A DNA stretch of 6,295 nucleotides from Elusimicrobia bacterium RIFCSPLOWO2_01_FULL_59_12 (GTDB taxonomy: Bacteria > Elusimicrobiota > Elusimicrobia > 2-01-FULL-59-12): positions 645-6,939 of the forward strand of contig MGUR01000018.1 of NCBI GenBank assembly GCA_001800075.1. Reading direction: 5' to 3'. Shown here piece by piece: positions 1 through 6,295 of this stretch. Under the pieces are notes generated by a model. It saw only the letters and a list, made by a program, of their open reading frames with translations, searched no databases and was not told the origin of the DNA. Both the position numbers and the translations under genes were made by a program. Each line of letters opens with the position of its first letter. Position 1 is the first letter of the stretch.

Positions 1-3000
1 GCGGCCGTGTTGACCACAAAGACGGTGCTCGTCGCCGAGGCGTAATTGTACGACTGGAACGGCGCGACCTGATTCACGAAAGCGGAGGCGGTGGTGGAGG
101 CTTTATTGATCGTCACGTTTAGCGTGTTCGATCCCGCGCTCAAGGTGAACTGCGACGACGGGCTGAACTGCGGGAAGAGCGTGGAATGGGCCCCGATCGC
201 CACGGACGGATTGGTGGTGTCGGCGATGACGTTATAGAACTGGTCGGTCCCGAGGACGGTCACCGGGAAGGTTTCGCCCGCCAGCGGCGGCGTGTGGCCG
301 AGAACGCCCGTAAAGTTCGGCGCGGTGGATTTGCCGCCATTGGAGGTGTTGCCCGGATCGTACGTCTCACCCGGCAGCAGGACCAAGAGCCTCTGGCCTG
401 CGCTGACAATATCCGCCGTCACCGGCACCGGGCCGGCGGTCGCGGTCGTAAAGGCGGCGCCGCTGGAGGTGGTGGCCATGACCGTCCAGCCGGTGGTCGA
501 GGCTTTTCGGAATTTATGCGTGCTGAAGACCGTTAAGAAGTTGGAGGATCCGGCGTTAATCTGCTGGTCGGAATCCGACGGGTCATACGGATCATTGGTC
601 GTTAAGTGGATAGTCGTCGCCGCGCCCGCGTTGCCGACGGCGTTGTACCAGTTGTCGGAGATGCGAACGGAGATGCTGTAGTTCTGTCCTGCGACGGCCG
701 GATCCGGGGCTCCGGTGATACCCAAACCGGCGACATTCCCCGGTTCCGGCGTTTGATTCGGCAGCACGATCTGCAGCCGCGCGGGATTGTTGGCCTGGAT
801 CGGGATCTGTGACGAAGAGAACGAACCGATCGACGCGGTGGACGTCAGCAGGTGCGTGATCGCGCTGGCGTTGGAATCCTGGGCCGTGACCAGGGTGACC
901 GTGTAAAACGTGGTGCCGGCGGACAAGGTGCGCGAGCTCGAGAGCGTGGCGCTCGGGCTTCCATACGCGTCATCACTGGTCAGGCTCACCACGGCGTTGG
1001 TGGAGATGATGTTAAACAGGACGTCGGTGGCGTTCACCGTCACATCAAACGCCACGCCGGCGACCTGGGTATCCGGCGTTCCCAGGATGCCCGCGGGCGT
1101 CCCGCCGGCGGGTTTTCCAGGCTCCCCGGTTTCTCCCTCCACCAGGATCTGAAGCTGGGAAAATCCTTGCGGATCCACCGTAAAGTACGCCGAGTTGGTG
1201 GAGACCAGGACGCTGTCCCAGTCGGACGCCTGCAGGAGATGGCCCCACGGGCTGCCGGCCGTCCGAAGCGTGACCGTCGAGGAGAAGATCGCCTTGTAGA
1301 AGCCGGCTTGCTGCGTGAGTTGTTTACTGGACGGAAGCACGGCGTACTGATCAATCGCTTGCGGAGCCGTCAGGACGACAAAGGTCGTCGTTGAAAGCGC
1401 AGGAATCGGGTTCCAGAAATTGTCGACGAGGTAGACGGTGACGTTCGGTGTGATCGGAACCCCGGCGGTTTGCGGCGTCGGGTTCCCCGTTTTACCGCCG
1501 CCGGTCGCGTAGGTTCCCAACCCGGGAGCGGGTGATTCCCCGGGCAGAATCACCTGCAAGCGGTAAGGACCGGCCGCAGGGCTCACGGTAATCGCGCTCA
1601 CCGTTTGGGAGGAGATCCCGCCGTTGGTGACGTCCACCGCGGACAGCGTCCAGTTGCTCTGCGCCGTGCGCGGCGCCAGGCTGCTGAAGGTGAATTGCCC
1701 TTGCGTCATCGGCTGTGTGGCGTTGTTCACAATGTAGAGATCGTTGCTTTGAATATAGACGTTGTCGCCCGCGTTCGCGGTGTATTGCGGTCCGAGCCCG
1801 CGATTGTTGTTCCAGAAGGCATCGGTGGCATGGACCGTCACCGGGTACGCCGTTCCGGCGACCGCGGACGACAAGGACCCGGTCTTCCCCGTTCCTCCCG
1901 TACCGCCTTCTAAATACGTTTGCGTGGGCGCCATCAGCCGCAGTTTGACGATCGGACCCGGCCACGTCGGCACATCGGTTGACACATCGGTTATGTATTG
2001 CCCGGGCACCGCGTCCGTCGCTGTCAGGGTCCACCCTCTCCGGTTGCGCGCCGGATTGTTGTTGGGTGAGAAGGTATTGTTTTGCGTATGGAAGGTGACC
2101 GTCGCGATCCCCACGCCGCCGGTCAGCGCCACGGAGGCCAGCGTGGTGTTCGGGTCATCGGTAGTCAGATCGGCCGTGGTCATCGGCGAGCCGGCCGTGA
2201 TCAGGTTATAAAACTGGTCCACCAGGCGGACGCTGAAGGTGCTGGAGACCCCGGCGAAGTGCGCCGCTGGCTGTCCGGTTTTACCGCCGTTTTCAATCCA
2301 GTAGGGCGGCAGGCCGGCCACGGCGGTTTCACCCGGCAGCACCATCTGCAAGCGCGGGCGCAGGGCGCCTGCGCTGACCGTGTCCGCGATGACGCTGAAA
2401 GCATCGGTGGTGTACGATGGATTGGTCATGGCGGAGGTGGATTGGACCACCTGGCTGCCGGCCGTGACGGGGACCAGCGCGAAAACGGTGGACCCGCTGA
2501 CCAGCGGCAGGGACGAAGGCGTCACGTCATAGGGGTCGTTGGGCAGGAAGGTCCAGATGACATCGGCGTTGTCTGTGAGATCGGTGTTGTAGAAACTGTC
2601 CACGCCGTAAACGGTGGCCTGCAAGGTCTGGCCGGCGGTGACGGTAGACGGGTTCCCCGTTTTCCCGAAAGGCGGCGTCTGGTAGTTCCCCTGGGTCTGC
2701 GTCTCTCCGGGAACCAGAATTAGCATGCGGTTGGCGCTGCCTGCCAAAACGTTGATGTTGGTGGAGGTATTCGGCGTCCCGGCTCCCGAGGCGGAGTAGG
2801 TCTGTACGCCGGCGCTGATCAAAACGGCGCTGAAGACGGTTGTTCCGGAGATGAGCGGCCGGTTGCCCGGATCGACGGCGTTGGGATCCCCGGTGACGAC
2901 GTTCACCGTGCTCGGGCTCGAGGACGGGGTCACGTTCCAGTAGGTGTCAACTGCGTTCACCGTTACGTTGATCGGGGACCCCGCGGTGAAGTTCAGAGGC

Positions 3001-6000
3001 ACCGTGTTTTTACCGGCGGGCGCGGTGAGCTTCCCGCCCGCGCTGGTTTCGCCCTGGATCAGCACCTGCAGGCCCACGGTGTTGTTGGGAACGACATTGA
3101 TCAGAGACTGGATACCCGGGGTGACCGCCGGCCCGGCGACGCCTTGAACGGTCAAGGAACGGTTTGTGGCCGCTTTTCTTAATGTGAGTCCGTTGGTGAA
3201 GACGTGAACCCCTGCGTCACCGCCCGTAAAGGCGTAATTCGAGGGCAATCCACTACTCGTCGTTTCAGGTCCGGCCCCCGCATCCATAGAGAAGGACACC
3301 GTGCCGGTGTAGCTCACGGAGACATTGCCGCCGTTATCCAGCGCTTTCACCGTGATGTCCCGGGAGGTACCGGCGGCAATCGCGGTATTTGTATCGACAA
3401 GCACCTGCAACTGAGAGGCGGGCAAGGTCACGATAAAGTAATTGCCGTCGCCGATGGTCCCGACGGTTTGAAGGTTGCCGCCCCGATCCTGGGCCCGCGC
3501 CTTGGCCCAGTAGGTCTTGCCCGAGATCCAGATGTTCGATGTCGGGTAGCTCCAGTTGAGCGTTCCCGTCGCATCCAGCCACGTCTCGGACGTTCGGGAG
3601 AATGAGGAATTGGTGACGACGCTGAAGCTGGACGGATCATAGTAATAGTCGCCGGCGCCGAACGCCGGTCCGGTGGTGGGATTGTCCAACCGCAGGGAAA
3701 TCTGCACTTTATCAATGCCGGCGGGCCCCACGTCCGCCGCCGTTCCGGCGATCGAGGTCGGGTTCTGCGACACCGTCCCGGCGGAGGGCGTGGTCGCGCT
3801 GCTCAAAGGCGTGTCATCGTCAAACACAAACGCCGCCGTGGACGAGACGACTTCGGTGTTGGACGCGCGGTCGACCGCGTAGGCATTGACGCGGTAGGTC
3901 GCGCCGTTGACCCCGCTGATCGCGGTGTCCAGATTGGTGTTCCAGTAGGTCCAGGAGGTGGTTCCGCTGGCCAGCAGCATGTACTGGGTGGTCGCGCTGA
4001 AATTGTTCCCGTCAAAGTAGTTGGTGGCGCCCCCGTTGAACTGGACAATGGAGATCTGGACCCGGGCGACGCTGGAAATGAAGACGTTTGGATCGGCGGC
4101 CGCGCCGGTGATCGTGGTCGGGGGGAACGCGGTCGAGAAAGCGGAATTGTGCGCCGGGAGGATGATCGATGACTGCGGCGCCGTCTGGTCGACAATGAAC
4201 GTGACCGTTCCGTAGGCCGTCTGGAAATTCGGGTTGCCGCTGGTCGGGTTGGTCGTGTTGTCCTGGGCGCGCACGATGGCCGAATATTGGAAGTTGTCCT
4301 GCCACGCCGAACCCACGCCGGCGAGCGTCCAGTCGCCCGGATTCCCATCCGTATATCCGGGCACCAGCTGGAAGGCGCTGTTGGCGCTCCATCCCGGACT
4401 CTGGAACCATTGGCCATCGGAGCGCAGGATGCGCATCAACACGCCTCCGTTGTTGATGCCGCTGGTCCCGGTCGCGGTGTCGTCCGCCGTGCCGGATAGA
4501 CTGCCGGGCTTGGTGGAGGCGTTAAAGAAGGAGCCGTTCAGCACCGAGGTGATCGCCGAGGTGGGCGCCTCGTTGTCCCATTTGTACAGGACGCCTCCCG
4601 TATTAAAGGTGGGGTCCGGATCCACCGGCACGTTGCCGCCGTTGCCCGCGCTGTCAATGGCTCGCACAAAGAAACGGTACTGAGACCCGCCAGGGGATGT
4701 CAGCACGCTGTTCGGAGTGGAGAATGTCCAGGGACCCGTTCCTGTCACCACGGTCCAGGAGGCCGACGCGCTGTCGAACAGGCCCGTTCCTTGCCGATAG
4801 AAGAGACCGCCCTCTTTGCGCATCAGGAGTTGAACCTGGTTGACGCCGGCAAGCGCGTCGCTCGCCGTCCCGCTGATCTGCGGCAGGCCGTTGTAAGAGA
4901 GTCCCCCGAGCGGCAGGGTGATGGATGACATCGCGGGTACGGGATCAAAAATAAACGTGTAGTCCCGGCCGGTGCCGAAGTTCCCGGATCCCGAACCTTC
5001 CTGATTGGTGGAATTGTCCACCGCCAGAGACCGGACGTTATACGTCGTCCCGGTGGACCACGGGATCGCCGCGCTGTAGTCCCAGTTTCCGCCGCCGTAG
5101 CCGGCAGTGTTCCAGATCGGCACGCCGCCGTTGGCCTGGAACAGGTTGCCCGAGGTGTTATAGAAATCATTCACCTGGTTGCCGGCCGGCGGATTCGCGA
5201 GAATCGCGATGGCGAACTGCACGGAGACAACGCCCGTGGCGCCGCTTCCAGGATCGGTGGCCGTTCCGGAGAGCGTCGCGAGTGCGGCCGCGTTTTCATA
5301 GGGATGCGACGGGATCGTCACGCCTGACTGGGGAGCGCCGGTGTCCCAGGTAAAGGAGATCATCCGTATCGATCCTGTGTTGTTCGCCCGGTCGCGGGCA
5401 AAGGTGTGCACCTCGTAAATCCGGCCGCTCGCCAGGCTGGTGCTGAAGAAAACCCACGTCCACGGCGCCGCGCCCGAGGCGTTCGACCACTGGGCGCTTC
5501 CCGCGGTGAAGGTGCTGGTCGCGGGGTTCCACCAGGCGCCGCCTGATTCTTTGATCGTCACGCTGACGCCGGCCACCAGGAAATTATCCACGGAGGTGCC
5601 CGCGATCTGCGTCAGGGAATTCACTAACGCGCTGGCCGCCGGAGATGTCACCGTGGAGGTCGGGGCGGTGGTGTCAAAGCTGAACGTGGACGAGGACAGC
5701 GTCGCGAGCCCCTGTGTGTTGGCCGCCGGCAGGGCGTTGTCGGAAGCCTGCACACGCACCCGGTAGCTGAAATTGTTCTGGAAAGAAGGCGGCGAGGAGA
5801 CCGTCCAGGTATTGGTGACAAAGGTGTCCGTTGGGCAGAACGTCTCGCTGGTCGCCGTGAAGGTGCTGGCGCAGTTCCACCAGTAATTGCCTCCGGCAAT
5901 TTCGCGGATGCTGACGCCGATGCTGCCCGGCCCCGGCACGCCGGAGACGGTGTCGGTGGACGTTCCTGACAGCGCACCCAGCGCGCTATAGTACGAGGTA

Positions 6001-6295
6001 GTTCCAGGTGGCGGGGTTCCGAGGGTGCTGGCCGGAGGCGTCCGGTCCACGACCACCGTGATGGAATCCACGTTGGTTGTGAACTGATTATCCAAGCCGC
6101 CGGGGGGCGGCCCTTGATTGCCCGCGTCCAGGGCGGCGTCGATGCCGCGGGCCTGGATGATGATCACATGATCATCGACAAATTTGCTGTTGAATGTGGT
6201 CGCGTCGAGCCCATGGGTAAAGTTCCAGGCCGTGCTCGAGCCGATGTCCTGAGGATTCCACAGTTTGGACGGGCTGTTGAAGGCGTCCTGGCTCG
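1..6295 (-). CDS. Giant multi-domain Ig-like repeat protein, internal fragment open at both ends
   Basis: One uninterrupted minus-strand frame fills the window: 2097 whole codons (plus 3-6293) with no stop and no start that can be assigned. It encodes a chain of about 17 beta-rich modules of 110-136 residues: eight type A modules (residues 1-955), one bridging module (956-1074) and eight type B modules (1075-2097). The protein is Thr/Ser/Ala/Gly/Asn-rich and Lys-poor, and has only two Cys (141 and 153). I see no transmembrane stretch, catalytic motif or coiled coil. Families with this build are usually secreted or surface-exposed stalks, adhesins or cell-envelope structural proteins, and that is the inferred role. 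Signal peptide, anchor and partner genes are outside the window, so location and function remain unproven. Other frames on both strands hold only shorter ORFs without repeat periodicity or recognisable families. The coding call is very secure, the functional call weak. Confidence 0.96.
3..389 (-). repeat. Type B module B8 (probably almost complete, runs to window edge)
   Basis: Residues 1969-2097, 129 aa to the edge. Entry LLVLLPGETYDPG is followed by the variant linker GGKSTAPNF and an inserted VLGHTPP. Core AGETFPVTVLGTDQFYNVI then leads to the strands FTLSAGSNTLNVTINKA and STVFVVNTA. Judged by the lengths of the other units, the edge falls close to the end of this module, so another module or a C-terminal domain should follow immediately outside the window. 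Confidence 0.78.
390..776 (-). repeat. Type B module B7
   Basis: Residues 1840-1968, 129 aa. Entry LQIVLPNQTPEPG has NQT in place of GET. The linker has lost Lys (GLGITGAPDPA), and the core is AGQNYSISVRISDNWYNAV. It continues IHLTTNDPYDPSD, which parallels NDPYDVTP in B2, then an Arg/Lys patch THKFRKASTTGW and a closing strand PVPVTADIVSAGQR that closely resembles the VIADTVSAGALRPR end of B2. B2 and B7 are therefore likely close relatives although five modules apart. Confidence 0.84.
777..1154 (-). repeat. Type B module B6
   Basis: Residues 1714-1839, 126 aa. Entry LQILVEGETGEPGKPAGG has EGET in place of PGET. The linker is GILGTPDTQ, without Lys. Core AGVAFDVTVNATDVLFNII is followed by VVSLTSDDAYGSPSATLSSS and FYTVTLVTAQ. 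The final strand SQIPIQANNPAR leads into B7. The VSLTSDD strand is the clearest match in the series to invasin-like Big domains. Confidence 0.85.
1155..1559 (-). repeat. Type B module B5
   Basis: Residues 1579-1713, 135 aa. Entry LQVILPGESPAPGLG and linker GGGKTGNPTPQ are close to the series consensus, followed by core AGVPITPNVTVYLVDNFWNPIP. A segment PQAIDQYAVLPSSKQLTQQ enlarges the loop before FYKAIFSSTVTLRTAG. The last strand SAYFTVDPQGFSQ runs into module B6. Confidence 0.85.
1560..1943 (-). repeat. Type B module B4 (divergent entry motif)
   Basis: Residues 1451-1578, 128 aa. The entry strand reads LRLMAPTQTYLEGG, so PGET is replaced by APTQT. The GTGGTGKTGSLSS linker and the core AGTAYPVTVHATDAFWNNN are well kept. 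The second half (NVYIQSNDLYIVNNATQPMTQGQFTFSSL) and the last strand VSAITVSPAAGPYR are typical. The Gly/Thr linker is the longest of the series and probably flexible. Confidence 0.83.
1944..2351 (-). repeat. Type B module B3 (longest)
   Basis: Residues 1315-1450, 136 aa. Entry LQMVLPGETAVAGLPPYW leads through the linker GGKTGQPA and core AGVSSTFSVRLVDQFYNLI to the strand TTDDPNTTLASVALTGG. It is lengthened by an Asn/Arg-rich loop (NNTFSPNNNPARNRRGW) and by a tail TDVSTDVPTWPGP. That tail is encoded by two nearly identical 12-base units (plus 1969-1992). The Arg cluster is unusual for this protein. Confidence 0.83.
2352..2726 (-). repeat. Type B module B2
   Basis: Residues 1190-1314, 125 aa. 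Entry MLILVPGETQTQG is followed by the linker FGKTGNPST and core TAGQTLQATVYGVDSFYN. The NDPYDVTPSSLPLVSGSTVFALV segment and the final SVIADTVSAGALRPR close the module. The DNA coding for the GKTGNP linker (plus 2649-2663) is identical over 15 bases to that of module B5 (plus 1479-1493), the clearest DNA-level trace of repeat ancestry that I found. Confidence 0.84.
2727..3071 (-). repeat. Type B module B1 (LQVLIQGET entry)
   Basis: Residues 1075-1189, 115 aa, the shortest type B module. Entry LQVLIQGETSAGG is followed by a degenerate linker (PAGKNTVP in place of GKTGNP), then AGSPINVTVNAVDTYWNVTP, the core strand of the repeat. The second half has LISGTTVFSAVLISAG and a last strand NINVLAGSANR leading into the next entry motif. 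The fold is probably an invasin/Big-like Ig domain. Confidence 0.83.
3072..3428 (-). repeat. Bridging Ig-like module B0 of a third type
   Basis: Residues 956-1074, 119 aa. It starts TLPASQLQVLVDT, resembling the L.VL entry strand of type B modules but lacking the PGET and GKTG linker. Its core reads AGTSRDITVKALDNGGNV, then YTGTVSFS, then LPSNYAFTGGDAGVHVF and LTLRKAATNRSLTVQG. YTGTV.F followed by LP.NY.FT..D.GVH.F is a pattern I know from bacterial Ig/filamin-like repeats, where it usually reads YTGTVHFTSSD..A.LP..Y.FT..D.G.H.F. It occurs only once here and sits exactly between the two repeat zones. Confidence 0.8.
3429..3821 (-). repeat. Type A Ig-like module A7, last of the type A series
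   Basis: Residues 825-955, 131 aa. The hinge is DDDTPLSSATTP and the turn IAGTAAD, followed by strand VQISLRL and an aromatic segment DYYYDPSSF. Near the end comes YWAKARAQDRGGN, then TIGDGNYFIV. After this point the DxTAP hinge is not found again, so this module marks the border between the two repeat zones. Confidence 0.85.
3822..4190 (-). repeat. Type A Ig-like module A6
   Basis: Residues 702-824, 123 aa. Hinge DQTAPQSSIILPAHNSAF is followed by the turn ITGAAAD (in place of SGTA.D), strand VARVQISIVQ, the aromatic segment NYFDGNNF and then WTYWNTNL. It closes with YRVNAYAVDRASN and the strand AAFVF. The three consecutive Asp codons at its end (plus 3813-3821) belong to the hinge of the next module. 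Confidence 0.86.
4191..4577 (-). repeat. Type A Ig-like module A5
   Basis: Residues 573-701, 129 aa. The hinge is DNEAPTSAITS and the turn LSGTADD. The next strand, VLMRILRSDGQWFQ, closely parallels the VQLLMRKEGGLFYR strand of A4, suggesting that A4 and A5 are nearest relatives. The module closes with YSAIVRAQDNTTNPTSGN and the last strand TVTFIV. The loop between strands holds a Gly/Asp-rich segment (GYTDGNPGDW). Confidence 0.86.
4578..4946 (-). repeat. Type A Ig-like module A4
   Basis: Residues 450-572, 123 aa. The hinge has drifted to DPVPAMSSITLP, but the ISGTASD turn is canonical. The strand VQLLMRKEGGLFYRQ is more basic than in the other modules. The close is YRFFVRAIDSAGNGGN, containing the classic D.AGN turn of bacterial Ig-like domains, followed by a Pro/Asp loop (VPVDPDPTF) and the last strand GVLYKW. 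Confidence 0.86.
4947..5345 (-). repeat. Type A Ig-like module A3 (long variant)
   Basis: Residues 317-449, 133 aa, the longest type A module. Hinge DTGAPQSGVTIP is followed by turn LSGTATD and strand VSVQFAIAI. A Gly/Asn-rich stretch then replaces the WWN segment (FYNTSGNLFQANGG, NTAGYGGGNWDYS). The module closes with YNVRSLAVDN and a Gly/Ser-rich loop EGSGSGNFGTG before the last strand YTFIF. The extra length is spread over these two loops, so this is loop insertion in the same fold, not a new domain. Confidence 0.83.
5346..5675 (-). repeat. Type A Ig-like module A2
   Basis: Residues 207-316, 110 aa, the shortest and most canonical type A module. The order is hinge DTTAPTSTVTSP, turn IAGTSVDN, strand VSVTIKE, aromatic WWNPATSTF, a second Trp pair in PWTWVFF, then the closing strand YEVHTFARDRANN and ISFTW. 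The pattern is typical of bacterial Ig-like repeats in giant surface proteins. No binding or catalytic residues stand out. Confidence 0.88.
5676..6047 (-). repeat. Type A Ig-like module A1, with the only cysteine pair
   Basis: Residues 83-206, 124 aa. It opens with the DRTPPAS hinge, followed by the turn LSGTSTD (108-114), a hydrophobic strand IGVSIRE and the aromatic YWWN (137-140). C141 and C153 are the only cysteines in the entire 2097-residue fragment. They lie in the loop after YWWN and could form a disulfide if the protein is exported. The module closes with YRVRVQASDN and a final strand ending FSF. A Pro-rich loop GTPPPGTTSYY after the hinge is longer than in the neighbours. Confidence 0.85.
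6048..6293 (-). repeat. Type A Ig-like module A0 (partial, N-terminal part missing)
   Basis: Residues 1-82. Only the second half of a type A module is present. It has an LWNP segment (residues 11-14) in the place where later modules have YWWN or WWNP, then AWNFTHGL and a hydrophobic strand VIIIQARGID. The end differs from its siblings: the usual D.A.N turn is replaced by a longer Gly/Pro loop (DAGNQGPPPGGLDN) before the last strand ITVVV. It joins module A1 directly at the DRTPP hinge. The first half lies beyond the window edge. Confidence 0.75.

Noticed and set aside
366..389. LPGET as a sortase LPxTG-type anchor signal
   Set aside because: The order is L-P-G-E-T without T-G, and it recurs in most type B modules inside the protein. 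No hydrophobic segment or basic tail follows any copy.
852..1394. Plus-strand ORF of 180 codons, and other plus-strand ORFs such as 186-536 and 2082-2723
   Set aside because: They are antisense to the continuous minus-strand repeat protein. Their Arg/Gly-rich translations show no family or repeat periodicity, and GC-rich repeat coding readily gives long antisense frames.
1485..1502. GGGKTG as a Walker A nucleotide-binding loop
   Set aside because: The GxxxxGK[ST] pattern is not followed by a helix or a Walker B motif, and it repeats as a linker between beta-rich modules.
3803..4417. Minus-strand ORF of 204 codons in another frame, and the one at 1492-2034
   Set aside because: They overlap the main frame on the same strand and read as Arg/Pro/Ser-rich low-complexity protein, typical of a frame-shifted shadow.
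6159..6176. Inverted repeat with perfect 8-base arms and a 2-base centre, a possible operator or terminator
   Set aside because: It lies inside the coding frame (VIII/DDH segment), has no T tract, and a single short palindrome in 6 kb is expected by chance.
1..6295. CRISPR array or other DNA repeat array suggested by the regular spacing of about 120 codons
   Set aside because: The periodicity is in the protein. DNA identity between units is limited to short stretches and there are no conserved repeats with unique spacers.

Overview
The whole window lies inside one protein-coding gene. On the minus strand, a single reading frame (whole codons at plus positions 3-6293) runs for 2097 codons with no stop and leaves the window at both ends. 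I read it codon by codon and found no stop and no frameshift. Residue numbers below count from the first whole codon at plus 6293, so residue n ends at plus 6296-3n. The true start codon, signal peptide, C-terminus, promoter, ribosome binding site and terminator are all outside the window. Apart from split codons at the extreme edges, there is no non-coding DNA.

The product is a giant modular protein made of repeated beta-sandwich-like (bacterial Ig-like) modules of about 110-136 residues. It has two zones. The N-terminal half (residues 1-955, plus 3429-6293) has one partial and seven complete 'type A' modules. Each complete module opens with a D-x-x-x-P hinge (DTTAPTS, DTGAPQS, DQTAPQS), then carries a GTAxD-like turn (SGTA.D, AGTS.D), and ends in a V.A.D...N strand. 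The C-terminal half (residues 1075-2097, plus 3-3071) has eight 'type B' modules. Each opens with L-x-hydrophobic-L-x-PGET-like, mostly followed by G-K-T/S, then an AG...VTV...D.FWN core. A single bridging module (residues 956-1074, plus 3072-3428) of a third type sits between the zones.

The composition is rich in Thr, Ser, Ala, Gly, Asn, Val and Pro. It is poor in Lys (about 25 by hand count) and has only two Cys in 2097 residues. There are no membrane spans, coiled coils or recognisable catalytic motifs. This fits an exported stalk, adhesin or structural cell-surface protein, but export and location are inferred because neither terminus is visible.

Organism: the DNA is GC-rich by eye. From memory, not from a search, the LPGET..PG...GKTG repeat style combined with DTTAP..S...P Ig repeats resembles giant proteins of Elusimicrobiota, Omnitrophota and similar uncultivated Gram-negative bacteria. 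This is a low-confidence taxonomic guess. No mobile element, RNA gene or CRISPR array was seen.
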